A stretch of DNA of 30,523 bases from Haplomitrium mnioides (lineage: Eukaryota; Marchantiophyta; Haplomitriopsida; Calobryales): the NCBI GenBank assembly GCA_049999725.1, contig JBNGIS010031037.1, forward strand, positions 1-30,523, given 5' to 3'. The translations under genes were made by a program, and so were the position numbers. Below, in pieces: positions 10,457 through 19,591 of the stretch. Positions within the stretch are counted from its first letter, which is position 1; the number at the start of each line of letters is the position of its first letter. The notes beneath the pieces are model-generated. The model ran no database searches, was not told the origin of the DNA, and saw nothing but the letters and a program-made list of their open reading frames with translations.

Positions 10457-11026
10457 TTGATTTTCATCCACCACCAATACAAAGCGGCGAGCTCAAATAC
10501 CCATTCCCTTATTAGTCAAGTCAACTTCCTTACCAAAACTATGACTATAAGTTGTCGATCCGTCAGCCAAGAAAAGTAACTCGTTGGCGTTCGGGTATGT
10601 CTTTGACCATTCCTTGATGACAAAAGGATCGTTCACTATGAGACACACAATCAAGGATACACCCTTCGCTTTAATCTTGGCTGCTCTGTTGATGAAGTTG
10701 GGAACGTGCTTCAAACTGCAGGTTGGAGTAAAGGCGCCCGGAACACCAAAGATGATGACCTTCTTGCGTGCAGCTGAACCGTGCGCAAAGACCTGCTCTA
10801 CAGCACCCTCGTCATTGATGTACACCAATTGACCATTAGGAATCTTATCACCCACGACGAGTGGCGCCATTGCTATTGCTTTCTGTTCAAGATAATTGGA
10901 GACCGTCACAGTCAAACGTGGAGACCGCGTCGCCCATCTCATCTTGGCATTGATAGTCACTCCTAAGGTCATCGAATTGGAGGAGTTGGATACGACCATC
11001 AGAGGGGAAGGCGGCTTTGGATCCAC
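10457..11026 (-). pseudogene. Type II peroxiredoxin (PRXIIB/C-like) intronless relic, truncated
   Basis: The open frame 11026-10493 contains a clear plant type II peroxiredoxin, a thioredoxin- or glutaredoxin-dependent enzyme that reduces peroxides. The start MAPLVVGD (Met at 10870) is the cytosolic form's start. The peroxidatic site GVPGAFTPTCSLKHVP is intact, and a second Cys lies 25 residues later (IVCLIVNDPF), as the resolving Cys does in this family. A TGA (10495-10493) interrupts the conserved RSRR-like region; similarity resumes in frame (ARRFVLVVDE) and ends near 10457 where repeats begin. The last roughly 25 residues of a 162-residue enzyme are missing. The 52 codons upstream of MAPLVVGD may be 5' UTR or a leader peptide. 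No intron interrupts it, which fits a cDNA-derived copy. It lies antisense to element C. Confidence 0.85.
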
Positions 11027-11938
11027 TGGCGTCGAGGTTATGCTTCAGAACCCGATAACTACTTCCTAGTAGTTAGACAAAGATCGGCTGGAGATGTGGC
11101 CCTTCTCAAACATTGAAAGAAATTTTTTTTTATAGCAACGCGTGTTGGCGGATTCTGAACCAAGCTTTGAACAGTTAACATATTGCAACATTTGCCAGAA
11201 GTAGCTTGCATTTGTTCCTAGAGGAAGCACATTTTTGTTTAAGAGGCTGTGTTTTGGAGTCCAACATCATCCAGCCCGACTCTTCAGGCAAACATTGCCG
11301 CCACCTGCCTCATTGGGTCCCTTGAGAACATCGTTGGTAGGACAATGAGCTTAGTTGGAGGGACATCGACAAGCTTCTTTGGGGATCATAGATGATCTGA
11401 TGTTGGTGTATCTGCAGCACGATCCCACTGCTCTACGGCCGTACGACCTCTTTTACCTGTCTTCGCGATAAAGGGACAGACGCCCCCTCTTCCTTCTTTT
11501 CACGAGAATTAGACAGGCGATGGATGTCCGGCGATCAAGAAACACAAATAAAAGTTGCTGAAATTGCATAGCATGATGAGAAATCCCTTCTCTGTGAACG
11601 CTGGCTGGCTAGCAATGTCGACCATGTCCTTAGTCTTCAGCATCTTCTACTTTTCTTCATGAATTGTGTATAGTCACCACTGTTGCAAGCAACACGGAAG
11701 GAAGGAACGGAAGGATTGTCGCCTTCCATCTGTTTGTTATACACTTGGGCTTACGTAGTATAAAGCTCTTGTCTCGTCTCAATGTACACATTGTTGTACA
11801 CTTGCCTGTGTTGCTGCTACGTGATAAAACCCTCTCCTCTTCCACGAGAGTAAAGAAGCTAACATACCTGATTTTCAAAGACACAGACAACAGAGAAGAC
11901 ACATACACAATTTCAAAGGTATAAGAGTCGTATACTGG
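11027..11938. other. Stretch of uncertain origin between the peroxiredoxin relic and element C gag
   Basis: GC content rises here compared with the flanks, as in the peroxiredoxin relic. On the plus strand about 11239-11391 reads open with a protein-like composition (LQANIAATCLIGSLENIVG, then GGTSTSF) before a TGA, but I do not recognise it. Open stretches on both strands at 11657-11924 overlap each other and have no motif. Two loosely similar segments, about 11460-11510 and 11815-11860, contain GATAAA followed by a CTCTTCC...CACGAGA pattern. These may be further captured host fragments. Confidence 0.35.
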
Positions 11939-12277
11939 TCATGCCAATTTGAGGGCTTGATTCACTTGGGCAAGTGTTTCATTTGCGGATTCTCTTGTTG
12001 CCGTGATCCTACATTCGAAGCTTCTACAACTAATAGTTGCTCTAGCGAGGGGAACAAACTGTAATAGATACCCTGCTCCCATCACGGTGGCATTACAGTC
12101 ATTTTCTTGAAGAGAGTCGGAGAGATCAATCCTCTCCACCAGATCCATTCTGCCGTTTGAACTAGTCCTTGTGCCTTGAACAAACACTATTAGACCTATT
12201 GCCAGATCTAATATAAATGAGAGGAATGTGCTTCCACCATGAGTGATGAAGATCAGAACACTCATCTGCCACCACAT
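11939..12277 (-). other. Unidentified 112-codon open frame overlapping the gag start
   Basis: The frame contains a hydrophobic run (TFLSFILDLAIGLIVFVQG) followed by a soluble-looking part (MDLVERIDLSDSLQENDCN and later ATRESANETLAQVNQALKLA). I do not recognise a family. It overlaps the first 39 bases of element C gag on the other strand, so its N-terminus at least is a shadow; the part below 12200 could be a captured fragment like the nearby peroxiredoxin. It may equally be chance. Confidence 0.25.
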
Positions 12278-13495
12278 TATGATCTGCGAAGTGATTCTCG
12301 TCTAGTAGAGGCTATTCCCTTGCAATCACGCCCTTATAGACAACAGTACACACAGGCTTTGCCTTCCAGTTCTAGTAGTGGGGGAGTTCAGTCTCCGGCA
12401 TCTGGTTTAGTTGGGCATCACTCTGTTACTGGATTTGGGACAACAATACCACACCAAATTCCAACACCAATCAGATCACTACTAGTAAATCCACCAACAT
12501 ACACCATGAAGATAAGTTCAGGTGGTAGGATTGAGAAGTTTAGCGGCCATCCTGGCACTATCACTTTGCGGGAGTTTAAGCAAACATTTGATACTGTGAT
12601 TGCTGAATTAGAGCTCAAGTATGGTGACAAGTTCACCAATGCATTTGCATTCAAGAAAATGGGTCAGTACGTCCATCATGAGGCATTGGATGTGTATCAA
12701 CAACACTCAGCCCATTTGTTGAGCACCATACAGGTTGCTAACCCAGGTTATGCAGCTGCTATTGCTAGTGTCCAGAAAATTGCTTTACAGGCTGCCCACA
12801 ACGCTACACCTCCTACTAATCCGCCTACAGTTGCTCCTACTATTGTGAATGTGACTCCAGCAGAGCTTGCACTAGCTACAACAGACATCGCGCCTATGCT
12901 GGTTGCTCCTATTGTCACAGATCCGGTAAGTGAATTTTTCCAGATTCTGGAACAGGAGTTCCCAATGAAGAGTTCAAAGAAAATCCTGCAGTTGGCTACC
13001 TTCAACTGACAAAAGGATGAGACTCTCAAAATGCTCTATCGAAGGCTTCTCAAATTGAAAGAGGATACTCAGAGCATCACTGATTTGGAAGCTGTGCACC
13101 ATTACATACGTGCCTTGGAAGGTAATCAAGACCTTCACTCTCAGGTTCTTCAACGAGTGTTCTTTGAATATGGTGATTCTTACACACTACTAGATGTGTA
13201 TAACGCTGCAGAGAGGTTGGAACTTGCCCATGCATACTATGTAGCAAGCATGGCAAGACCACAAGCTTGTCATAAAACTCAGATTCATGTCCCAGCTCCC
13301 ACAAGGTCCAATCAACAACCAATTCGAAACAAGAATGTGCATACTGCTACTGCGCTAGTACCTTCTTGTAATTATTGTGGTAATACAAACCACAAGGCTA
13401 ATGATTGTGACATTCTTGCTGATGACCTGTCATGTAAATTTTGTGGGAAATCTGGTCACTTGGAGGCAGTCTGTTTTGCTAAATATCTAGAGTGA
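12239..13495 (+). pseudogene. Element C gag: capsid and two CCHC zinc knuckles
   Basis: Gag starts at MSDEDQNTHLPPHYDLRSD after CTTCCACC. The first third is Ser/Gln/Pro-rich, then a capsid-like region (IEKFSGHPGTITLREFKQTF onward). A TGA at 13007-13009 interrupts the frame, which continues with the gag core (TLKMLYRRLLKLKEDTQSIT, EAVHHYIRALEGNQDL, YTLLDVYNAAERLELAHAYY). Two tandem zinc knuckles follow, CNYCGNTNHKANDC and CKFCGKSGHLEAVC, both complete C-X2-C-X4-H-X4-C. A second TGA lies at 13493-13495. Both stops fit CGA changed to TGA, and all pieces share one frame with the downstream pol. Element D has a recognisably related gag core at 21595-21840. Confidence 0.85.
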
Positions 13496-14599
13496 CAACA
13501 ACTACGTTGCCAGGCCTCTCCAACAGTTGCTGCCCCAATGAAGAAGACCTCTACATCTGCAACACCCTCCAACACTAAGGGTGCTGGTCCCAGTAAGAAT
13601 GCTAAGAAGAAAGAGCACCAGAAAGCTCAAAAAGAAGCATTCCAAGCACAGACCACACACGTGCAAGCATTAACCAGTGCAGTGGAGACTTTAATCGCCC
13701 AACTTGCTAGCTTGAAGGGAAAATCTTCTCAACCAGCCAGTTCAGTTCAATTTGTTGGTGGTTCCATTGTTCTTGAGAATGCATCCCTTCCTAGATCATT
13801 CTATCAGTTCCCCTCTGATGTGCTAGTTGGTGAGCGAGTTCCCATTCCAATGGATCACTCAATAGAGCTTTTTGCTTCATTTTGTCCTTCATATTTTGCT
13901 TATCAAGAGGCTAGTGTAGCCACACATGGAGCTACCAAGAGGCAAGTGGTTCAGACTGATGGTTTAGCTTCTGGTCCTACACCTACAATACAACAAAGAG
14001 GTGCTCGGGTTGTATTACCTCAGTCTTTCAGGCCACTAACTCCCACTACAGAGGCTTCATTGTTGGCAAGAGGAGAAACATTTGGCGCTTCTACACCTAT
14101 GGTGCATCAAGGAGGAGAGCCAGATCAACAGCTACAAGAGACAGCTAGTCCTTTGGCAAAGTATCCTACTTCAGATCTAGCACATAGAGTTCTTACAACA
14201 CCTTTGTTTAGTTGTCAGAATTTGAATTTGCATATTACAAATGTCATTAAATTGCTTGAAAGCAATCTGATATCGACTTCTAGTCCATCGGTAGCCCCTG
14301 TGACAGTTGTTATGGAAGCTGGAACTCTAGCAATGAGTAAGCCTTCCACTTGGTCACATGCACTTGATGGTGCTACATACCTTTCAGATACTAGCAGCCA
14401 AGGTGATCCTTCTGGTTTTGTCACCAGATTCACATCTGATCACCATATTCCTACTCAATCACTTGTAGATAAGCTTCTTGGTAATTCAGATGTAGATACT
14501 AACACTCTACATCTGGTATCCCACAATATGCCCAAGATTGTTCCTAGTGATAGGGATCTGGTGGCTACAACAGTAGTGTTTGTTGAAAATCTAAATTCA
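13496..14599 (+). pseudogene. Element C gag-pol linker region
   Basis: In the same frame as gag, this region begins with a Lys/Ala/Gln-rich segment (KKEHQKAQKEAFQAQ) and a short coiled-coil candidate (VQALTSAVETLIAQLASLKG), then a long low-complexity Ser/Thr/Pro/Gln-rich stretch with no enzyme motif. It is uninterrupted from 13538 to 14734. It probably is the C-terminal gag tail and spacer ahead of protease; the related part of element D is MDPKDARIAQLEQQLAAMTT at 22254. No separate function can be assigned. Confidence 0.6.
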
Positions 14600-14990
14600 G
14601 CAGTACAAGTGGAAGGACATACTCCCAAGGTGGTGATGCTAGACACTGGAGCACAACCAATGATCATAGGTGTTCAATTTGCCAAGAAAATTGGACTACT
14701 TGACACCAATCTCCAAAAATCAATGTGGCAAATTTGAATTGCCAGTGGTGCTGTGGAAGAAGTGTTGGGTGAAAGCTCGACATTGCTCACCTTTGCTTTC
14801 AATCAGGGCACAGATCAGGCTTTGGAATTTCAGGTCAGATGTTTAGTCACTAATGCTACTAGCTATGATGTACTCATTGGGCAGGAAGCTTTGTTTCCTC
14901 CAAGTTTCACCATTGATAATTGGTTTGAGCATGCATACTACCGTGTTGATTGGCAGACAGATGGCCTACACTTGGGCTACATTCCACTGG
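14600..14990 (+). pseudogene. Element C retropepsin (aspartic protease)
   Basis: The protease that would cut the polyprotein is shown by VVMLDTGAQPMIIGVQFAKK, with the catalytic DTGA at 14642-14653. It is followed by a TGA (14735-14737, fits CGA), then IASGAVEEVLGESS and the second-half motif SYDVLIGQEALFPPSFTID, all in the same frame. The layout matches single-lobed retropepsins that work as dimers. The family trait DTGAQP is mirrored in element D as DIGAQP. Only the stop codon damages it. Confidence 0.85.
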
Positions 14991-15239
14991 ATTTACATGG
15001 CGCGCACACTCTCATGGCTCACTTATGTGTTCTGCAAAATGTGCATACAGTTTCCTATATCAATCATCCATTACACAATTGGATTGAGGAAGATGAGGAA
15101 CAACACTCTATGACACAAGCTAATGAGAGTACACTAGACACCTTTGGGGGATTCACCCCTAGACCAGAGGTGTTACACAAGCTACATGCTGCTCATGAGC
15201 CTCTCAAAGTTGCCATGCATAAGCTTGAGAGTGTGAAAA

Positions 15240-16262
15240 GCCATGGTGAACCTGTTACTCCAATTCTACAACAACCCATTGTGTGGAGTCCACCTTCAGA
15301 TGGCATTACCCTTCTGGAACCATTTGGAGGCATTGCTACAGGTTTGGAAGTGTTGTTGCAATCTAGATTGGTAGTGAAGCAGTATGTGTATGTGGACACT
15401 GATCCTTGTGCCAAGTAGGTGGCAGAGTCTCGTATGTTGGAATTTTCCAAAAGGTTTCCACAACAATTTCCTCCTAGTGCATGGAAGTCCAGCTTCACCT
15501 ATTTCCCTTCAGATGTTCAGCTGATCCAACAGCAATACATTGTGCTTCTTGGCTCTTTGGATCTTATCATTGCAGGATGGGAATGTCAAGGACTATCCGC
15601 TGCTGGTTCTGGTTTAGGGTTAGCTGATAACAGGTCTTGCCTTTTCATGGACATGGTTCAGGTCCTAACATGGGCTCACGCATGCTACCCTGCTGTTGGC
15701 TATATCATGGAGAACACACCAGCTCAGTTTGATAAAAGGGCAGCAGTGCGAGAGGACTTTGTGCTAATTCAACACTACCTAGGTTCTCTACTCCTTCTGG
15801 ATGCAGTGCATTGTGGGTCTTATGCACATCGATTACGTAATTTTTGGACCAACCTTGCCCATGTTTCCTTGATGGAGTTGGCTTTACATTACACTGTTTG
15901 AGATCCTACACTCCAGGTAGGTGATATTCTGGATTCAGATAGCTCTTGCCAACCGGTTACTAGGCAAGAGGCACCACCTTGGTACCTTGCCAACCAAGTT
16001 GGCCAACCACAGGCTGCTTGGCCTACTATGGTTTCTTTTCCTGGTGCACATGCTATTCAGGGTGATGGTTGAGGGCTTGTTTATTGTTATGCTACGGGCA
16101 CTTGGGATGAACCCAGTCTAGAGGAAAGAGAACGAGCCATGGGATTCCAATCAAGCACCACAGGTCACACCAAAGTAACCAAGTTAGAGAGAAATTCTCT
16201 TCTTGGTAGGGTTATGGACTTGAATGCTCTCACTTGGCTCTTGATTACCTGGTTTCTCTTTC
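15240..16262 (+). pseudogene. DNA cytosine-5 methyltransferase (DNMT3-like) inside element C pol
   Basis: C5 DNA methyltransferases add a methyl group from S-adenosylmethionine to cytosine. Motifs occur in linear order in the pol frame. Motif I is GITLLEPFGGIATGLEVLLQ (from 15302), AdoMet binding, with YVYVDTDP as the acidic motif II region. Motif IV is LDLIIAGWECQGLSAAGSG, with the candidate catalytic Cys at 15584-15586 but Glu where Pro is usual. Motif VI is YIMENTPAQFDKR (Glu at 15710). Motif VIII is AHRLRNFWTNL (from 15824). After a recognition-type region (about 15900-16110) comes ERERAMGF (16127-16150), motif IX, and SLLGRVMDLNALTWLL, motif X. GIATG and HRxRxFW favour a DNMT3-like type; the linear order excludes the permuted DRM type. 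Stops at 15416 (TAG), 15899 (TGA) and 16068 (TGA) kill this copy. Protease lies before and RT after, with no frame change. Confidence 0.88.
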
Positions 16263-16571
16263 AAATGCATCTCAATCCAACATTGGATGTCACTTCAGCT
16301 GTTTCTGGTGATGTGCCCTCATGGCATCCAGACCAGGTGCATTTACCCATTCACAACACTTTGCGCTTTGATCTAAGTGTTGGGGAGGGAGAGGAGGTCC
16401 CATGCAATGTGACTGAATTTCACTCTAACTTTTCAGAATCTGACCTATCTAGACCTGCAAGTACTGTAGGGCTACCTTCCACCATTTCATCACAGAAGCC
16501 TGTTGCAGAGTTGGACAGTGGAAGGCTCAACACTTCAGCTCCACCGGCTTCCTCTTCCAACTTTTCGTGTG

Positions 16572-17560
16572 TTGCCAATTTCACTTTTGTCATGGGCAAT
16601 CAACTGAACAAGAAACAGAGGGATCAAATCACCAATCTGTTATTGAAATATGAGGATGTCTTTGCTTTCTGTATGAAAGATCTTGGCAAGTGTAAGGTGA
16701 TGCAATTCTCCATTTAGCTCACTGAGGAGAAGCCCATCTGTCGGCACAAACACCGCCTAAGTAAGCATGAGTGGGAGTTAGTGGATGAGTGTTGCAAAGA
16801 ACTCTATGAGGCTAGTCTTATCCAACCTTCCACTTTTGATTTTGCAGCAGCTACAATGATGCCAGCTAAGAAAGACTCTAGTGGCTTGTGGACTGAAAAG
16901 AGGATGTGTGGAGATTATCGACCGCTGAATTTGGTTACTCCATAGGACAGGTATCCTATGCCAACATCTGAGGAGCTCTTTGATAGCATTGGAGACTCAG
17001 ATGTCTTCACCCTAGTGGATTTACGTCAGGGGTTCAACCATATTGTGATTTAGGTCGCAGATCGCAAGAAGACTGCATTCCATGGAGGCAATTGACTGTG
17101 GGAATGGTTGGTAATGCCATTTGGATTGAAAAATGCCCCAGTCTTCTTTCAACGAATCATGGATGTTACATTGACGATGTCTTGGTGCAAAGCAAAGGTT
17201 TCAAACAGCATTTGACCCATCTGGAGGAACTGTTTAGAAGGTTGAGAAAGGCAAACTTGAAGATTCACCCAAAGAAATGTGATTTTACTGTTAAATCAGT
17301 AGTGTATTTGGGACACATAATCGTTCCAAATGAGACCATAGCTCACTGGTCCAAGGTAGTGTCCATTCTAGAGATGTGCAAGCCTATTGATGTATCAACC
17401 CTGGGCAGTTTTATTGGGTTGTGTAACTACTACAGGATATATGTGCAAAATTTCAGTACCATTGCTTATCCACTTTATGCGATGTTGAAGAAGGATGTTA
17501 TATGGGCATGGAGTGAAGAAACCCAAGTAGCGTTTGACACTTTGAAAGAGCGGCTATCAG
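16572..17560 (+). pseudogene. Element C reverse transcriptase
   Basis: The RT copies the element's RNA into DNA. Landmarks: KYEDVFAFCMKDLGKCKV, then HRLSKHEWELVDECCKELYE, then FAAATMMPAKKD, MCGDYRPLNLVTP, VDLRQGFNHI (first catalytic Asp), LVMPFGLKNAPVFFQRIMD, and CYIDDVLVQSKG (17164-17199) with both catalytic Asps. Stops lie at 16715 (TAG), 16943 (TAG), 17051 (TAG) and 17093 (TGA). Between RIMD and CYIDD about ten codons are missing relative to element D (RVMDGVLVDLDFNKLYIDD), with a change of frame at about 17160. The later YLGHIIVP and GSFIGLCNYYRIYVQNF are in the new frame. Confidence 0.9.
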
Positions 17561-18000
17561 ATTATCCAGTACTCAGAAGGCCTGATTTCAACCAGGTTTT
17601 CATTCTACATATAGATTGGAGTGCGTTAGGTATTGGTGCAGTGCTTGGGCAACCTGATGGAGAGGGGCACAAATATGTTATTGCCTATGCTTCCAGGAGT
17701 AACAATAAGGTAGAGAGTAACTACTCCTCTTATGAAGGTGAGTGTTTGGCTGTCATTTGGGCCGTAATACATTTCAAGCCTTACCTATATGGCACCAAGT
17801 TCCTTCTCTACACTGATCACCAACCTTTGAAATGACTTATGACCAACGACAAGTTTACATGCAAATTGGCTCGTTGGGCACTCATACTACAAGAGTATGA
17901 GTTTGAGGTGATTCACAGAGCTGGTGTTACACACCAGAATGCTGACACTATGTCTCGCAGCCCTTTGGCTACCTCTGCAAATCTTTCAGATGCTCGGCAA
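17561..18000 (+). pseudogene. Element C RNase H
   Basis: This domain removes RNA from RNA-DNA hybrids. It shows FILHIDWSALGIGAVLGQPD (first Asp), IAYASRSNNKVESNYSSYEG with ECLAVIWAV (Glu), and FLLYTDHQPLK (Asp), ending NADTMSRSPL. The frame is that of the post-shift RT. A TGA at 17833-17835 falls where family members have Trp, so it fits TGG changed to TGA. All three acidic positions remain. Confidence 0.85.
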
Positions 18001-18150
18001 GATTTTGACCAGGTCATGACATTGCAACCAACAATAGTAACTGGTTATTTGGCCCTCCTTTGTTGCACTATGGAAGATCAGCCTATTGTGGATATTTGGG
18101 AGGACAAAGATACAGTATACTTTCTTCAGCATAGTTAGTACCCTCCAGGG

Positions 18151-19373
18151 GTGAGTGCAACTCAGAGAGACCGCATCCAACAAAGATCCAAACGTTATTT
18201 GTGGAAGGGAGATCATTTAATTCGTTGTTTGCCCCAAGGAGAGAAGGTAGTGCCCCCTGTGGTTGAGAGAGTTGGTCTGGTCAAGAAGATACATGCTGAG
18301 CTTGGGCACTTTGGAATCAAGCGTACTTATAGCTTGATTGCTCCTCATTATCATTGGAGAGGTATGTATGCTCAGATTCGTGATGTGATTGCTAGATGTG
18401 AACAATGTGATATGCACTTTCTTCTCATCTAGGCAAGCTACTCTTCATCCATTGCCTATCAGGGGCCTGCTTTACTGTTGGTCTTGTGATCTGGCTGGAG
18501 AGCTACCTCTTACATCAAGGGGTAATCTCTATATAATGATCATGATTGAGCACTTCTCAAAATGGATTGAGTTAGTTGCCTTGCCGGATAAGAGCTCACA
18601 TAGTGCTAGCCAAGCTTTCTTGCAGCAAGTGCTTAGTAGATTCGGGGCATGTGCAGAATGTCTTACTAATCAGGGTTCAAAATTCAGAGGTGAGTTTCAA
18701 GAGCTCTTGGACCAGGCACTCATTGATCATTGCAGAACTTTAAGAGATCATCCTCAAGCAAATGGCCTAACAGAGCAGATGGTGCAAACTTGCAAGCAGG
18801 TATTGCAAAAGATCTGTTTGACCAAGAACAAGGAAGACTAGGACTTGGCACTACCTTACATTGCCATGGGGTACAGAATGTCTAAGCATGGCTCATTGCT
18901 TAATTTCTCACCATATTTCCTCTTGTTTGGTCGACATCCCATCTCTCCATCTACTATTGCTTCTCAGATGCTGCTAGTAGTGGATTTGGACTCAGCTACA
19001 ACTTGGTCCACTGTCATATCAGAGAGGGCTGCTCTCTTCAAAAGAGTCATGCCCATGGCTATGGAGAGTCTTTGTATAGCACAACACAAGGATACTTTGA
19101 GATATGCACACACACGAGGCGGCAGCTTCAAGCCCAAGGTGAGAAAGTTTGAGGTTGGTGACTTTGTCTATCTCCAGCGACAATCCAATAACACCTTGGA
19201 CACATCTGCCAGTCGTATCATTGTGCGAGTGAAGTCTCTCAACCCCTCAGGAGTTCTGGAGTTGCAAGGGGCAGATGGTCATACTATCAAAGATCATTCT
19301 AAGAACTGTGCTCCTTGTCATTTTCCTAACCTGGATCCAACCATTGTCACTTCAAATTGGATTCCACCAGCTA
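18151..19373 (+). pseudogene. Element C integrase
   Basis: Integrase inserts the DNA copy into the genome. The zinc-binding HHCC domain is complete (HAELGHFGIKRTYSLI through CEQCD). A frameshift near 18413 is followed by the catalytic core: CDLAGELPLTSRG (first Asp), IEHFSKWIELVALPDKSS, CLTNQGSKFRGEF where the second catalytic Asp is replaced by Asn, and NGLTEQMVQ with the Glu. A TAG at 18839-18841 interrupts; the C-terminal part has FGRHPISPS and VGDFVYLQRQS, a DNA-binding type barrel. A TAG lies also at 18136 and 18430. The D-to-N change fits G-to-A. Confidence 0.88.
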
Positions 19374-19549
19374 ATTACCCTTGTAAAGTGTGTCACAAGA
19401 TTGATGATGTTGATCAGATGTTGTTATGTGACCATTGCAACGGTGGCTACCATATATTTTGTTTGCAGCCATAGTTGATGCAGGTTCCTCCAGGTCTCTA
19501 GTTTTGTGCTTCATGTGCTTCAACGGACATCAGATCCTCAAACCGCTGA
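19374..19549 (+). pseudogene. PHD finger at the C-terminus of element C pol
   Basis: Directly after integrase, in the same frame, is a C4HC3 zinc finger: CKVCHKIDDVDQMLLCDHC, then NGGYHIFCLQP, then after two TAG codons (19472, 19499) the closing FCASC (19502-19516). Spacing is C-X2-C-X11-C-X2-C-X4-H-X2-C-X14-C-X2-C, that of a PHD finger. The second TAG sits at the conserved Trp two residues before the seventh Cys. PHD fingers usually bind histone H3 tails. Chromoviruses carry a chromodomain in the equivalent position, so a role in choosing insertion sites is a fair inference. The frame ends at TGA 19547-19549. Confidence 0.85.
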
Positions 19550-19570
19550 GCCTTTACATGCTGCAGTCTT

Positions 19571-19591
19571 GGGGGGGGGGGGGGGGGGGGG
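19571..19591 (+). other. 21-base G run, candidate polypurine tract of element C
   Basis: An uninterrupted run of 21 G lies 22 bases after the end of pol and just before ATAATGGGG and repeat X. Position fits the polypurine tract that primes plus-strand synthesis next to the 3' LTR. The exact length may be unreliable because such runs slip in replication and sequencing. Confidence 0.5.

Noticed and set aside
10493-11026. A functional peroxiredoxin gene.
   Set aside because: A TGA falls inside the conserved C-terminal region and the last part of the enzyme is missing, replaced by repeats.
15240-16262. A plant DRM-type methyltransferase as the source.
   Set aside because: DRM enzymes have a permuted motif order; here motif I comes first and IX-X last.
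17092-17163. The start of the open frame at 17092 as the real start of an RT segment.
   Set aside because: Up to 17163 the RT motifs (MPFGLKNAP) are in the other frame; the 17092 frame is genuine only from the YIDD box on.
12239-19549. A host gene with introns instead of a retroelement polyprotein.
   Set aside because: The order gag, protease, RT, RNase H, integrase in nearly one frame, with no exon-intron pattern, is that of a retrotransposon.
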